DNA of 64,000 bases, from positions 208,018-272,017 of the forward strand of contig NZ_NWUW01000007.1 of NCBI RefSeq assembly GCF_002746455.1, given 5' to 3'. The notes beneath the pieces were generated by a model. It was not told the DNA's origin, did not search any database, and worked only from the letters and a program-made list of their open reading frames with translations. This document shows, in pieces, positions 45,818 to 56,088 of the stretch. Within the stretch, counting starts at the first letter, position 1. The number at the start of each line of letters is the position of its first letter. The DNA comes from Bacillus fungorum (lineage in GTDB: Bacteria; Bacillota; Bacilli; Bacillales; Bacillaceae_G). The translations under genes and the position numbers were made by a program.

Positions 45818-45847
45818 AAAAAAAGCTCGGGCCTAGGCCCAAGCTTC
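45818..45847 (-). terminator. Terminator of prsA
   Basis: On the minus strand AGCTTGGGCC pairs with GGCCCGAGCT, then seven Ts. Confidence 0.9.
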
Positions 45848-45857
45848 TTTCACTTCA

Positions 45858-46727
45858 TTATTTCTTTTCGTCTTTTTTATCGTCAGCTTTTTTCTCTTCG
45901 AAAAGATCTTTCAAATCTTTATCGTCAACTTTTACGTCAGCTTTTTTGATTTCTTTCATCATAAGATCGTTCATGAATTCGCCGTCTTGTGCTTTCTTCT
46001 GAACGATTTCTTTTTTGATGTCAGCTTTTGATTGTTCAAATGATTTTTCTGGCTCTTTAATGTCTGTAACTTTAATGATGTGGTAACCGAATTGTGATTT
46101 TACAGGCTCGCTTACTTCATCTTTTTTCAGTTTATAAGCAGCATCTTCGAATTCTTTAACCATTTTGCCAGGTCCGAAGAATCCTAAGTCTCCACCTTTT
46201 TCTTTTGAACCAGTATCTTCAGAGTATTGTTTCGCTAACTCTTCGAAAGATTTACCTTGTCCAAGTTCTTCTTTAACCTTTTTCGCAGTAGCTTCATCTT
46301 TTACAAGAATGTGGCTTGCTTTAATTTCAGGTTTGTAGTTATCTTTTAATTCTTTATCAGTGATTGTTTTCTCGATAGCTTTTTCTTGAGCTAATTGAGC
46401 ACGCACACCAGTTTTTAACGTTTCTTCTTTAATACCTTGTTGTTTTAATAGTGTATCGAATTGATCACCGTATTGTTTTTTCATTTCATCGAACTTTTTG
46501 TCTACTTCTTTGTCTTCAACTTTGTAGTTTTTAATAAGTACTTTTTCCATAACCATGTTGTTTAATACTTGTTTACCAGCTTGTGTCTTCATTTGAGTGT
46601 AGAACTCTTCTTTCGTAATGTCACCAGCTTTAGATGTAACGATTTTGTCTGATGATGATGATGATGTTCCACATGCTGATAATGCGATTACACTTGTTGC
46701 GGCTAAGGCAAGCATAGCTTTCTTCAT
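45858..46727 (-). CDS. prsA: Foldase lipoprotein PrsA
   Basis: 289 residues. Lipoprotein signal peptide with lipobox LSAC (Cys19); central parvulin-type peptidyl-prolyl isomerase domain (about 135-225: [40 protein letters not shown]); N- and C-terminal chaperone segments and a Lys/Asp-rich tail ([11 protein letters not shown]). It folds exported proteins on the outer face of the membrane. B. cereus group genomes carry several paralogues; this one lies in the hpr-yhaI neighbourhood, the B. subtilis prsA position. Confidence 0.95.
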   Translation of the reverse strand: MKKAMLALAATSVIALSACGTSSSSSDKIVTSKAGDITKEEFYTQMKTQAGKQVLNNMVMEKVLIKNYKVEDKEVDKKFDEMKKQYGDQFDTLLKQQGIKEETLKTGVRAQLAQEKAIEKTITDKELKDNYKPEIKASHILVKDEATAKKVKEELGQGKSFEELAKQYSEDTGSKEKGGDLGFFGPGKMVKEFEDAAYKLKKDEVSEPVKSQFGYHIIKVTDIKEPEKSFEQSKADIKKEIVQKKAQDGEFMNDLMMKEIKKADVKVDDKDLKDLFEEKKADDKKDEKK

Positions 46728-47048
46728 TCGATAAACACTCCTACTATTATGTATTTTTAATTTATCCTACACCAATGAATTTTAGTTCATAAGAGCCCGA
46801 TTAAGTCTCACTGATACTTTTGCTTTTTATATTGGTAAAGCGCGCTTAACAGGGCTTACCGAGGCTGAGGATAAAGTTAAGATGCGTGTCATTTATTTCA
46901 TAGTATAAGCAATATGTACAAAATTTAATATATCATATTTCGACTCGATTTCATATTGATAAAGAAAAATTAACCAGTGTGTGTCAGATTTTGAAGGTGT
47001 TCCATATTGGGCGTATGCCGCATATACAGAATAGAGGAGGGGATGGGG
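46728..47048. other. Interval between prsA and small ORF
   Basis: About 320 bases; no gene supported. It should contain the prsA promoter near 46735-46800. I see no clear hairpin or operator. Confidence 0.4.
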
Positions 47049-47120
47049 ATGAATTCTCAACTTATTTTATTGCTTGTACTGTTTATTTTATTGGTTATAG
47101 TAGGTATAATTTGCTTATAG
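47049..47120 (+). CDS. Very small single-helix membrane protein (23 residues)
   Basis: The frame encodes a hydrophobic peptide starting MNSQLILLLVLFILLVIVG and ending in a short ICL tail. AGAGGAGG (47033-47040) is eight bases ahead of ATG 47049, and a strong terminator follows directly. The core VLFILLVIVG resembles the YjcZ family of tiny Bacillus sporulation proteins, though the Gly/Tyr-rich N-terminus of that family is missing. Confidence 0.6.
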   Translation: MNSQLILLLVLFILLVIVGIICL

Positions 47121-47126
47121 AGGAAA

Positions 47127-47160
47127 AAAGTGAGGAAGGGGCTTTCCTTCCTCACTTTCC
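47127..47160. terminator. Bidirectional terminator
   Basis: AAAGTGAGGAAGG pairs with CCTTCCTCACTTT between convergent small genes. Confidence 0.85.
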
Positions 47161-47346
47161 ATGAAATATAATTTCTATATAACTAGAAATTAATAAAATT
47201 GTTATACATACATTAATAACCCGAAAGACACCGGGTTGGCGGCTCGCAGCTATTTGTTTTCGTTCACACAGTGTATGTGTCATGAAATTCGTGTAAAATA
47301 TAACAAGAAGTGCGAATGCGACAAAAACAACTGTTATAAGTGTCAT
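47152..47346 (-). CDS. Small two-helix membrane protein
   Basis: 64 residues with hydrophobic segments near 3-20 and 43-60 and a basic loop (CERKQIAASRQPG). GGAGGT eight or so bases ahead of ATG 47346 supports it. Unknown family; conserved position between prsA and yhaI cannot be judged here. Confidence 0.65.
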   Translation of the reverse strand: MTLITVVFVAFALLVIFYTNFMTHTLCERKQIAASRQPGVFRVINVCITILLISSYIEIIFHGK

Positions 47347-47464
47347 GAGGCGAGACCTCCTTTTGGCTAAAATACATATACTTTATATATTGTATCATAC
47401 GATATTTTGTTCGTGTTATAAAATTCAGAAATAGAAGACCTTGTGTTAGAAAGTGAGGGAGAAA

Positions 47465-47803
47465 ATGGACGTTGTTAGAAGATTAGAACAAGCTGAATAC
47501 TACGTAGACCTACTGTTTAAAATGATTGATGAAGAAAAGTGTCCATTTTATTCTTTGGTCATCAAGAAAAAAGCTCGTAAAAAAGATATCGAACGTATAC
47601 TAAAACTTTGTGAAATACTGAACGAGCAATATGTAGTGGAGAAAGCAGAGGGGCTTCTTTTGTTCGATGCACTGTTAGATCAATTTGAAAAAGCGCTTCC
47701 ACATCAGCTCGAAGTATACGAAACTGCGGAAGCGCTAGAAAAACAAGGTTTATTTAAGCCGCTTATGAATGAATTCTTAAGCATGATTGCAAAAAATAAA
47801 TAG
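47465..47803 (+). CDS. yhaI: YhaI family protein (DUF1878)
   Basis: 112 residues, all-helical, matching Bacillus YhaI in size and blocks: RRLEQAEYYVDLLFKMIDEEKCPFYSLVI, LLLFDALLDQFEKAL, LEKQGLFKPLMNEFL. Function unknown. ATG 47465 gives a length near the B. subtilis protein; an in-frame GTG at 47453 would add four residues, and GAGGGAG lies between the two, closer than ideal to the ATG. Convergent with hpr, as in B. subtilis. Confidence 0.85.
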   Translation: MDVVRRLEQAEYYVDLLFKMIDEEKCPFYSLVIKKKARKKDIERILKLCEILNEQYVVEKAEGLLLFDALLDQFEKALPHQLEVYETAEALEKQGLFKPLMNEFLSMIAKNK

Positions 47804-47804
47804 A

Positions 47805-48362
47805 TTATTTCTTAACTAACTTCTGATCAGATTCTGTAAAGTTCTCTTCAATATCTTCTAATGATTTCTCAAAAATATCGATGAAGTCTTGTCCGTAAAT
47901 GTTACGCAAGATAGCGATAAGTTCGATATTTTCTGGGAACTTCCCATAAAAATTACGAAGTGCAAGAGCCCCATTAAACACTGAATTATTTTCAGGATCA
48001 TACTCCTCCATTAAGCGAAGTAGTAATTCTTCCCCTTTGTCTGTAATTTCAATGTACGTATTTCGTTTATCATCTTCTTTTTTCGAGAATACAAGATAGC
48101 CGCGTTCTTCCAGCTTTTTCGAGAAGTTAAACGCCGTTGATACGTGCATAACTCCAAACTTAGCAATCTCAGAAATAGAAGCCCCTTTTAAATGATAAGC
48201 GATTGTTAAAATATGATGCTCATTAATGTTTAAATCGTAAGGCTTAATCCACATTTGCCAATCTTTCTCTACACATTTCCATAACGCTTTCGATAATTGA
48301 GCAATGCGTTGGCTGAAAATCATCGCTTCTTTTACCGAGTAATCTTTTTCTCCACTTTTCAT
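47805..48362 (-). CDS. hpr: Transition-state regulator Hpr (ScoC)
   Basis: 185 residues, MarR-type winged helix: [47 protein letters not shown] and wing [21 protein letters not shown], with long helices either side for dimerisation. Matches Hpr/ScoC, a repressor of extracellular protease genes and of sporulation-related functions in Bacillus. The start has a moderate AGTGGG upstream. Flanked by yhaI and yhaH as in B. subtilis. Confidence 0.95.
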
Positions 48363-48570
48363 TTACTCACCCACTTTAACATTCTTTTTCATTACTATCT
48401 ATTATGCCAGTAAAATAAAAATTAATAAAGTCTTTTTGTGAGAATTGTGAAAATTTTTCGGAAAAATGACATTCTATACAAATCATGCATAACTATTGAA
48501 GCGTTTTATGAGTCGTGAATACATGTGTTGTCCATACATGTTAAGTGATAACATATATTGTAAATGCATA

Positions 48571-48603
48571 AAAACACGGCATATCTATGTGATATGCCGT
48601 GTT
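48571..48603 (-). terminator. Terminator after yhaH
   Basis: CACGGCATAT pairs with ATATGCCGTG; on the minus strand a T run follows. Confidence 0.8.
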
Positions 48604-48660
48604 AAGGTCAATTTATATAAAAAATATTTGTTATATGCAAAAAACTAAGCAGGAATTTGT

Positions 48661-49023
48661 TTACGCTTTTTCCGGAACAGCTTCTTGTAGTTTCTCAATT
48701 GATTTTTGAATGTCCAAAATCTCTTGCTCAATATGTCGTTTGTTTTGAGAAATATCTTGCTTCCAGTTAGAAAGCGTATCGTGCATATCGTTTTTTAATT
48801 CTTGAAACACTTCTTTACCTTCTGAAGCAGTTTCAACGATTTGACGTTTTAATAATTTTGTATCAGCTGTAATATCAGCTAAAGTCTTTTTAATATCATT
48901 TCCTTTTTCTTTTAACTTACCGCGCATGTCTTTGCCAGAAGAAGGAGTAGAGAAAAGAACGGCTAGTCCAGCAACTGCTCCGCCGCAAATGACACCTGTA
49001 ATAAAGGATTTAGCTTTTGACAT
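48661..49023 (-). CDS. yhaH: YtxH/YhaH family general stress-type protein
   Basis: 120 residues: an N-terminal Gly-rich membrane segment (SFITGVICGGAVAGLAVLFSTPSSGKDMRGKLKEKG), the YtxH signature, then a long coiled-coil region (about 45-115). Membrane-associated, function unknown. GGAGGT nine bases ahead of ATG 49023 sets the start; the frame extends further upstream without an RBS. Position next to hpr is that of B. subtilis yhaH. Confidence 0.88.
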   Translation of the reverse strand: MSKAKSFITGVICGGAVAGLAVLFSTPSSGKDMRGKLKEKGNDIKKTLADITADTKLLKRQIVETASEGKEVFQELKNDMHDTLSNWKQDISQNKRHIEQEILDIQKSIEKLQEAVPEKA

Positions 49024-49208
49024 AAAAGGAGACCTCCTTATTTTTTGTTCGTATTCATGATGTGAAAAAATATGCATATCTTTAAGACGAGGGAAAGAAA
49101 AGTGTGCGGTGCACATTCCCCGGCATCTTGAGTGGAGAAACAAGCCGTGCAATATTTAATCACTTTAGGAAAGTGGCTTGTTATGTATTACTTCTTATTA
49201 TAGTGTCA

Positions 49209-49643
49209 CTATTTCACACTATTTGCAATTGTACTTGCGATGTTTTGTAAATTTTCCATTGTATATTCATTTTGATGTGATTTCCAAACAGCACCGAAAC
49301 CATCGTTTTCACCGTAGCGTGGAATTAAATGAAGGTGGAAGTGGAACACAGTTTGTCCAGCTTTCTCGCCGTTATTGTTAAGTAGGTTAAAGCCAACTGG
49401 ATTAAACTCTGCTTTAATCGCATTTGCGATTTTCGGAACGACAGAAAAAATGTGTGATGCGATTTCTGGCGTTAACGCAAAAATGTCTTGTTTGTGAACT
49501 TTTGGAATAACAAGAGTATGCCCTTTTGTTACTTGACTAATATCTAAAAATGCAAGCACATGTTCATCTTCGTATACTTTTGAGCAAGGGATTTGCCCGT
49601 CAATAATTTTACAAAAAATACAATTGTCTGCTGTATGATTCAT
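49209..49643 (-). CDS. hit: HIT family protein (Hit)
   Basis: 144 residues with the HIT triad near the C-terminus (QTVFHFHLHLIPRY) and the N-terminal zinc-type CIFCKII motif. Family enzymes hydrolyse nucleoside phosphoramidates and adenylated compounds. The first suitable ATG is at 49643, with GAAAGGAT upstream; the open frame continues to 49706. Divergent from ecsA, as in B. subtilis. Confidence 0.92.
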   Translation of the reverse strand: MNHTADNCIFCKIIDGQIPCSKVYEDEHVLAFLDISQVTKGHTLVIPKVHKQDIFALTPEIASHIFSVVPKIANAIKAEFNPVGFNLLNNNGEKAGQTVFHFHLHLIPRYGENDGFGAVWKSHQNEYTMENLQNIASTIANSVK

Positions 49644-49708
49644 TGATCTCATCCTTTCAAATAGCCTTAGCCGTATTTTATCATAATTACATAAGAGAAC
49701 AAACACGA

Positions 49709-49739
49709 AAAACAGGAAGCTGACTCAGCTTCCTGTTTT
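49709..49739. terminator. Hairpin upstream of hit
   Basis: AAACAGGAAGCTGA / TCAGCTTCCTGTTT perfect arms. It lies ahead of hit on the minus strand, so it ends some transcript coming through the 49.8-50.2 kb spacer or serves as an attenuator for hit. Confidence 0.7.
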
Positions 49740-49783
49740 CTGAAGAGGGATTGAAAAAGCATTATCGTAATTTACGTTTCGCA

Positions 49784-50000
49784 GACACCTCATTTATTTA
49801 AGAAATGCACGGTAAATCGGCTAAAGTTTCTGCCGTAGACACCCCATTTTCAAGTGAAATGAATTGCAATCTTTCATAAAAGGAAATTGTTTATTTTTAA
49901 AACAGTATATGCTCTTTCAGAGACACCCCGTTTCTAAAATGAAACAAATGATCTGGTTATGTGTAAATTTCTTTGTCCAATATGGACACCCCATTTCATG
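49784..50000 (+). repeat. Four spaced copies of a GACACCCCATTT motif
   Basis: GACACC[T/C]C[A/G]TTT occurs at 49784, 49838, 49922 and 49985 (spacing 54, 84 and 63). The first three are followed within about ten bases by AAATG or GAAAC, giving weak CATTT/AAATG dyads. The array fills the hit-ecsA spacer. Function unknown. Confidence 0.75.
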
Positions 50001-50201
50001 ATGACTTCACTATGTTGTTGTACTCATCAATTGGTGGTCGCTTTTTCAATGTGTTCCTTCTTCACTAATTATGATGTCCGCTTTCGGGAAAATATATGCT
50101 ACAAATTTTAATTTTTTTTTAAGACATCGATACTATGTAGTATAGCGCCATTTTTGGTAAGATGAATATAGAATGAATACTAATGAAGAAAGTGGTGTCG
50201 T

Positions 50202-50945
50202 ATGAACGAGTTATTGCGTGTAGAAAATGTTACAGGAGGATATACGAAACGACCTGTACTAAAAGATGTTTCGTTCTCTGTTAATAAAGGCGAACTTGTC
50301 GGCTTAATCGGTTTAAATGGAGCGGGTAAAAGTACGACGATTAAACATATTATCGGTTTAATGGAACCGAAAAAAGGAACTGTCACAATTAATGGGAAAA
50401 CAATTCGTGATGATATGACAGCGTACCGTTCTAGTTTTTCGTTCATCCCAGAAACACCAGTATTATATGACGAGCTAACGCTAGAAGAACATTTGAAGTT
50501 AACAGCGATGGCGTACGGTGTCGATGAAAAACAATATGAAGAACGTGTAGGACAACTATTACAAGAATTTCGTATGAAAAATCGTTTGAAATGGTTTCCG
50601 TCTCATTTCTCAAAAGGGATGAAACAAAAAGTCATGATTATGAGTGCGTTTCTAGTGGAACCATCTCTTTACATTGTGGACGAACCTTTCGTTGGGCTCG
50701 ATCCGTTAGCGATTCAATCACTTCTCCAAATGATGGATCAAATGAAAAAGAGCGGTGCAGGTATTTTAATGAGTACACATATTTTAGCGACGGCAGAGCG
50801 TTATTGTGATTCGTTCATTATTCTGCATCAAGGCGAAGTGAGAGCGAAGGGGACATTATCTGAACTGCAATCACAGTTTAATATGCCAGGTGCAACGTTA
50901 GATGATATTTATATTGCATTAACGAAGGAAGAAGATTATGAATAG
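50202..50945 (+). CDS. ecsA: ABC transporter ATPase EcsA
   Basis: 247 residues. Walker A GLNGAGKST, Q-loop, degenerate signature FSKGMKQKV (in place of LSGGQ) and Walker B LYIVDEPFVGLD are visible. Matches EcsA, which with EcsB affects secretion, competence and site-2 protease RasP activity in B. subtilis; the exported substrate is proposed to be peptides. ATG 50202 has a modest AGAAAGTGG ahead. Its last eight bases overlap ecsB. Confidence 0.93.
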   Translation: MNELLRVENVTGGYTKRPVLKDVSFSVNKGELVGLIGLNGAGKSTTIKHIIGLMEPKKGTVTINGKTIRDDMTAYRSSFSFIPETPVLYDELTLEEHLKLTAMAYGVDEKQYEERVGQLLQEFRMKNRLKWFPSHFSKGMKQKVMIMSAFLVEPSLYIVDEPFVGLDPLAIQSLLQMMDQMKKSGAGILMSTHILATAERYCDSFIILHQGEVRAKGTLSELQSQFNMPGATLDDIYIALTKEEDYE

Positions 50946-52149
50946 CACAGCATTATGGAAAGAACGATTTCGTCACTTTCTAAAAGAAGTTCGTACATAT
51001 AGTAAATACGTATTTAATGATCATTTGAAATTTATTTTCGTATTCATCATCGGCGCAGGAGCGTATTATTACCAGCAATGGTTACAAACGTTAACACCTT
51101 CGTTTCAGGCGGCCCTCGTTATGGCAGTGTTACTTGGACTCGTATTAACGGCCGGATCAATTCAAACGTTATTAAAAGAAGCAGATCTCGTTTACTTACT
51201 ACCAGTGGAAGAAAAGTTAAAACCTTATTTCACAAAGGCATTTCTCTTTACGTTTATGATTCAGTTATACATAATCGCCATCGTAGCGGCAGCGCTTGCC
51301 CCGTTATACTTCCAGCAAATGAAGCAAACAGGAGCGGTTTACATATGGATTGTACTCGCGTTTGTCATTGTAAAAGCGTGGAACTTATTTGTCGCATGGG
51401 AGAAATCATTTTTAACAGACCAAAATATACAAAGAGCCGATTGGTTCATTCGTTTTATTTTAAACGGCTTATTTGTGTACTTCCTTGTAGAGCGTACGTC
51501 CGTTATGTTTATTGGTGGAATCGTCCTTCTTATGGTGTTATACCTTGCGATCATGCATCAAATGGTGAAGGGAAAGCCGCTAAACTGGGAGTATTTAATT
51601 TCTGAAGAAGGTAAGAAGATGATGCTGCTGTACCGCATCGCGAATATGTTCGTTGATGTACCAGCATTAAAAGAGAGAGTATCCCGCAAGAAATGGCTCG
51701 ACTTCATTCTTTCGATGATCGGTGAAAAGCGTACATATTTATACTTATATACGAGAACGTTTTTACGATCTGGTAACTATTTCGGTTTATATGTGCGCTT
51801 GCTCGCTCTTGGCGGAATTATTCTTTACTTCATTCCGTTTTTATATGGACGATTTATCGTAAGTCTTATTTTCTTATACTTAATCGGTTATCAGCTATTA
51901 ACTTTATGGAAGCATCACCGTATGAAAATTTGGCTTGATTTGTACCCAGTAGGCGGAGAAGAGAAGAAGAAAGATTTTCTTACTTTACTAAATGCAATTC
52001 TCATTATCGGTAGCATTGTATTTACAGTTATATTCGCCCTTGCGACGAAAGATTTCATGATGACGGGAATTTTATTAGTCGTAAGCATAGTATTTAGTAT
52101 CGGTTTCGTTTATCAATACGGGGCGAAACGTATTGAGCGTTTAAATTGA
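50938..52149 (+). CDS. ecsB: ABC transporter permease EcsB
   Basis: 403 residues with eight or more membrane helices (for example FIFVFIIGAGAYYYQQW, AALVMAVLLGLVLTAGS, the pair at 325-385). Forms the membrane part of the Ecs transporter. Starts inside ecsA with GGAAGAAG as RBS and ends 13 bases before ecsC. Confidence 0.93.
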   Translation: MNSTALWKERFRHFLKEVRTYSKYVFNDHLKFIFVFIIGAGAYYYQQWLQTLTPSFQAALVMAVLLGLVLTAGSIQTLLKEADLVYLLPVEEKLKPYFTKAFLFTFMIQLYIIAIVAAALAPLYFQQMKQTGAVYIWIVLAFVIVKAWNLFVAWEKSFLTDQNIQRADWFIRFILNGLFVYFLVERTSVMFIGGIVLLMVLYLAIMHQMVKGKPLNWEYLISEEGKKMMLLYRIANMFVDVPALKERVSRKKWLDFILSMIGEKRTYLYLYTRTFLRSGNYFGLYVRLLALGGIILYFIPFLYGRFIVSLIFLYLIGYQLLTLWKHHRMKIWLDLYPVGGEEKKKDFLTLLNAILIIGSIVFTVIFALATKDFMMTGILLVVSIVFSIGFVYQYGAKRIERLN

Positions 52150-52162
52150 AGGGAATGAACCT

Positions 52163-52870
52163 ATGATTACATACGAAGAGAAGGTTATAAAAGAATTGGA
52201 GCAGTGGAAAGCTACATTCATGAAAGATTCTTCTATGATGACACGGTTCTCAAAGAAAGTGCAGACGAAAGTACAACAGCTTATTCCGGCGAAAGTGCAA
52301 AAAGTATTAACAGAAACGATTCGGATGATGGTGCAGACGATTAGTGCCGGATCAAACTTTATAAAGCCGAAATTAAAAGAGACGAACTGGTCATTGCAAA
52401 GAAGAGACGATGAAGTGCGTAAAAAAATGGATGAGTACAAAAAAATAGCAGCGGCAGAAGGGGCTGGGACGGGAGCAGGTGGTATTCTCCTTGGCCTTGC
52501 TGATTTTCCGCTTTTACTCGGAATAAAAATTAAATTTTTATTCGATGCAGCAACATTGTACGGATTTGATACGAGCAACAAAGAAGAGCGTCTTTTTATC
52601 CTTCACGTCTTTCAGCTTGCCTTTTCAAGTGACGACCACCGAAAAGAAATATGGAAAGCAATTGAAACATGGGATACAGAAAAAGAAAATCATATGGACT
52701 GGGAAAAGTTCCAAACAGAGTACCGAGACTATATCGATTTAGCCAAAATGCTTCAGCTCGTACCAATAATCGGTGCCCCAGTCGGCGCATATGCGAACTA
52801 TCAATTACTGCAAAGACTCGGAGAAGTGACGATGAATTGTTATCGTATGCGATTGCTGAATAAGAATTAA
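52163..52870 (+). CDS. ecsC: EcsC family protein
   Basis: 235 residues. Central hydrophobic Gly/Ala-rich stretch AAAEGAGTGAGGILLGLADFPLLLGIKIKFLFDAATLYGFD is the EcsC-family hallmark. Role unknown; third gene of the ecs operon, followed by a strong terminator. ATG 52163 follows GAAGGGAA. Confidence 0.9.
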   Translation: MITYEEKVIKELEQWKATFMKDSSMMTRFSKKVQTKVQQLIPAKVQKVLTETIRMMVQTISAGSNFIKPKLKETNWSLQRRDDEVRKKMDEYKKIAAAEGAGTGAGGILLGLADFPLLLGIKIKFLFDAATLYGFDTSNKEERLFILHVFQLAFSSDDHRKEIWKAIETWDTEKENHMDWEKFQTEYRDYIDLAKMLQLVPIIGAPVGAYANYQLLQRLGEVTMNCYRMRLLNKN

Positions 52871-52873
52871 AAA

Positions 52874-52910
52874 GAAAGCACCCTAAATGTGTAATTTAGG
52901 GTGCTTTTTG
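52874..52910 (+). terminator. Terminator after ecsABC
   Basis: AAGCACCCTAAAT pairs with ATTTAGGGTGCTT then Ts. Confidence 0.92.
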
Positions 52911-52998
52911 TTATTTTCATTCATATTTTCCATATTTTTGAAGATAATATACAAATAGAGTTACTTGAGCTTACTTTACTGTATTTAGGGGTGCAAAT

Positions 52999-53724
52999 AT
53001 GAAAGTATCAATATTTATCACTTGTGTGGCAGATGTTTTTTATCCAGAAGTCGGAAGAGATGTTGTCGAAATTCTTGAAGATTTAGGGTGTGAAGTTGAT
53101 TTTCCGAAAAGCCAAACTTGCTGCGGACAACCTGCCTATAATAGCGGGTATGTGAAAGAAACAAAAACAGCTGCAAAACATATGATTGAAGTCTTTGCTA
53201 GTTCAGAATATGTTGTGGCACCATCGGGTTCGTGCGCGATGATGGTTCATGAGTTTTCTACCTTATTTTCTGACAGTGAAGCGGAGTGGAAGAAAAAAGC
53301 GAATGAGCTTGCGAATAAGACGTATGAATTTACACAATTTCTCGTTGAAGTATTAGGGAAAGAAGACTTAGGTGCGAAGCTTCATAAAAAAGCTACGGTT
53401 CATACATCTTGTCATATGAGCCGATTAATGGGAATTAAAGAACCACCGCAAAAATTATTAAAATGTGTCAAAGGACTGGAAGTAGTTTCGCTGCCGCACA
53501 ATTATGATTGCTGCGGATTTGGAGGGACATTTTCAGTGAAAATGCCAGAAATCTCTGAACAAATGGTCGATGAAAAAGTAAAGCATATTATGGAAACCGG
53601 TGCAGAAGTGTTAATTGGGATGGATTGTAGCTGCTTAATGAATATAAAAGGACGTTTAACACGCAATGGCTATCCAATTGATGTAAAACATATTGCTCAA
53701 GTATTAAATGAAGATCGAAAATAA
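52999..53724 (+). CDS. lutA: L-lactate utilisation Fe-S protein LutA
   Basis: 241 residues with two CCG-type cysteine-rich domains (SQTCCGQPAYNSGY and NYDCCGFGGTF), the hallmark of subunits binding Fe-S clusters in lactate and glycolate oxidation complexes. With LutB and LutC it forms the L-lactate oxidase system of Bacillus. ATG 52999 has AGGGGTG ahead. First gene of the lut operon. Confidence 0.93.
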   Translation: MKVSIFITCVADVFYPEVGRDVVEILEDLGCEVDFPKSQTCCGQPAYNSGYVKETKTAAKHMIEVFASSEYVVAPSGSCAMMVHEFSTLFSDSEAEWKKKANELANKTYEFTQFLVEVLGKEDLGAKLHKKATVHTSCHMSRLMGIKEPPQKLLKCVKGLEVVSLPHNYDCCGFGGTFSVKMPEISEQMVDEKVKHIMETGAEVLIGMDCSCLMNIKGRLTRNGYPIDVKHIAQVLNEDRK

Positions 53725-53739
53725 GAGGGGGATATAAAG

Positions 53740-55170
53740 ATGGGAATGAGAATTGGGAACGATCCCTTTCATAAGCGTACTGCAACCGGCATTGGCGATC
53801 AATTTATGCGGCAGGCTGTTAGGAAAGCACAAGATGGTCTTAGGGGCAAGAAATTAAAAGCGACTGAGAGTCTTGGGAATTGGGAAGAATGGCGAGCTTT
53901 AGGAGAAGAAATTCGAAAGCATACATTAGAAAATCTTGATTATTATTTATATGAGCTAAGTGAAAATATTGAGAAAAATGGTGGTTTTGTTTATTTTGCA
54001 CAGACGGCAGAAGACGCAAGGGAATATGTAAAAGAGATTGTAAAAAAGAAAAACGCGAAAAAAGTTGTGAAATCAAAATCGATGGTAACAGAAGAGATTA
54101 GTTTAAATGAGGCGATTGAAGAAGCAGGAGCGGAAGTGTTAGAAACAGATCTTGCTGAATTTATTCTACAAGTGAACGACCATGATCCGCCGTCACATAT
54201 TGTTGTTCCGTGTCTTCACAAAGATAAAGAACACATTTGTGAAATATTTAAAACAAAGTTAAATTACACTGGAACATCTGATCCTACGGAAATGGCGAGG
54301 TTTGTAAGAGGCTATTTACGTGATGATTTCTTTGCTGCGGATATAGGAGTGACTGGATGTAACTTTGCGGTTGCAGAGTCCGGGTCAATTTCTATCGTAG
54401 CAAACGAAGGAAATGCAAGGCTTACTACGACACTTCCGAAAACGCTAATTACAGTTATGGGGATGGAGCGTATTGTTCCGACATGGGAAGAGCTTGATGT
54501 TTTAGTAACACTTCTATGCCGAAGTTCTGTAGGACAAAAGTTAACAAGTTATATTACAGGGTTAACTGAGCCTGGCGGAACAGATGGACCTGAGGAATTT
54601 CATTTAGTCATTGTGGATAATGGTCGTTCCGATATTGTAGGAACAGAATTCCAAAGTGTCCTGCAGTGTATTCGCTGCGCAGCATGTATTAATGTTTGTC
54701 CTGTATACAGGCATATTGGTGGACATGCATATGGCTCCATTTATCCAGGACCAATTGGAGCTGTGTTAACACCGCTTTTAGGAGGATATGATGAATATAA
54801 GGATTTACCTTATGCATCTAGCCTTTGTGGTGCTTGTACAGAAGCGTGTCCAGTGAAAATTCCGTTACACGACTTATTAATTAAACATCGCAGCCACATT
54901 GTAGAAGAAAAACGATCACCTGTAGCTTGGAACGCGGCTATGAAAGGTTTCGAAAAAGTAGTGAAGAGTCCTAGTTTATTTTCTTTTGCGGCGAAGAGCG
55001 CTCCGTATGCATTAAAACCTCTTGCGAAAGGTGATAAAATCGAGCGTGGCATTGGGCCGTTAAAAGCTTGGACGGATGCGAGAGATTTTCCGGTTCCGAA
55101 AAAACAACCGTTTCGAAAGTGGTTTGAAAAACACGTAAAGGAGAACGATGATGGCCATCCAAAATCGTGA
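53740..55170 (+). CDS. lutB: L-lactate utilisation iron-sulfur protein LutB
   Basis: 476 residues: an N-terminal LUD domain (about 60-290, with [17 protein letters not shown]) and two 4Fe-4S motifs, [15 protein letters not shown] near 308 and [13 protein letters not shown] near 360. It passes electrons within the LutABC complex. GAGGGGG precedes ATG 53740; overlaps lutC by about 20 bases. Confidence 0.94.
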   Translation: MGMRIGNDPFHKRTATGIGDQFMRQAVRKAQDGLRGKKLKATESLGNWEEWRALGEEIRKHTLENLDYYLYELSENIEKNGGFVYFAQTAEDAREYVKEIVKKKNAKKVVKSKSMVTEEISLNEAIEEAGAEVLETDLAEFILQVNDHDPPSHIVVPCLHKDKEHICEIFKTKLNYTGTSDPTEMARFVRGYLRDDFFAADIGVTGCNFAVAESGSISIVANEGNARLTTTLPKTLITVMGMERIVPTWEELDVLVTLLCRSSVGQKLTSYITGLTEPGGTDGPEEFHLVIVDNGRSDIVGTEFQSVLQCIRCAACINVCPVYRHIGGHAYGSIYPGPIGAVLTPLLGGYDEYKDLPYASSLCGACTEACPVKIPLHDLLIKHRSHIVEEKRSPVAWNAAMKGFEKVVKSPSLFSFAAKSAPYALKPLAKGDKIERGIGPLKAWTDARDFPVPKKQPFRKWFEKHVKENDDGHPKS

Positions 55171-55852
55171 AGAATTTTTACTCCAATTATCAGAAAAGCT
55201 TGGTAGAAAACGTCCTGAAGCAGTGGAAAAACCGAAATGGTCTTTTGCCCCGCAGTGGACTGTTTTTGACGGACTCGCGCAAGACGAACTTGTATTACAG
55301 TTAATAGAGCACTGCGAAGTCATTCATACAGAAGTAAAGCGAACAACGAAAGAAAATCTTGTGGAAACATTGGGGTCTATAATAAAAGAATGGAATATTA
55401 AATCCGCTATGTATGCGAATGATGAGCGCTTTCATGAGTACGGCTTTACTTCACTTTTCAACAATGAAGGCACAACACATTTTCGTGCTTGGGGATCGGA
55501 TCATAAAGAAGAGGACATAGCATTTGCGAAAGCTGCTGACCTTGGCATTACGTTCAGCGATATGACGCTGGCAGAATCAGGAACCGTTGTGCTATTTAAT
55601 GATGGGTTAAAAGGAAGGCATGTTAGTCTTCTTCCGGAGTCATATATTGCAATCGTTCCTAAAAGTACGATCGTACCAAGATTAACCCAAGCTACAAAAC
55701 TAATACATGATCAAAATACATCAGGAAAAAAACTGCCCGCTTGTGTAAATTTCGTTTCTGGTCCATCAAATAGCGCAGATATTGAAATGAACCTTGTCGT
55801 AGGTGTACATGGGCCAATCAGAACAGCATATATCATTGTGGATGATCAATAA
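55151..55852 (+). CDS. lutC: L-lactate utilisation LUD-domain protein LutC
   Basis: 233 residues, LUD domain with the sequence [16 protein letters not shown] and [22 protein letters not shown] near the C-terminus. It completes the lut operon. AAAGGAG (55137-55143) is seven bases from ATG 55151 and four from an adjacent ATG 55148, so either may be used. Terminator 80 bases on. Confidence 0.93.
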   Translation: MAIQNREEFLLQLSEKLGRKRPEAVEKPKWSFAPQWTVFDGLAQDELVLQLIEHCEVIHTEVKRTTKENLVETLGSIIKEWNIKSAMYANDERFHEYGFTSLFNNEGTTHFRAWGSDHKEEDIAFAKAADLGITFSDMTLAESGTVVLFNDGLKGRHVSLLPESYIAIVPKSTIVPRLTQATKLIHDQNTSGKKLPACVNFVSGPSNSADIEMNLVVGVHGPIRTAYIIVDDQ

Positions 55853-55932
55853 TGCCGTTTGCGGCAGAGCGCTGAGGCATACGAGTTGGAAATATAGATG
55901 AAACACACACAGTAACATGTATAAGAATATTG

Positions 55933-55979
55933 AAAATAGAAAGCGCTGACTGTTAAATATAACTAGGGCTTTCTATTTT
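55933..55979 (+). terminator. Terminator after lutABC
   Basis: AAAATAGAAAGC pairs with GCTTTCTATTTT. Confidence 0.8.
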
Positions 55980-56088
55980 GAGTGCCCAGCTAAGTTCGAA
56001 AGAAACATGGTCGTATCAAGGATTTGATGAAGATAACACACATACACACCCATGAAAGAAAACAACATAAAATAATAGAATTTAGAAA

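Noticed and set aside
46979..47164. 61-residue frame containing GGDGDEFSTYF
   Set aside because: No RBS; the 23-residue gene at 47049 in another frame has a perfect RBS and terminator.
49784..50000. CRISPR-like array
   Set aside because: Motif copies are about 12 bases, imperfect and irregularly spaced, with no cas genes.
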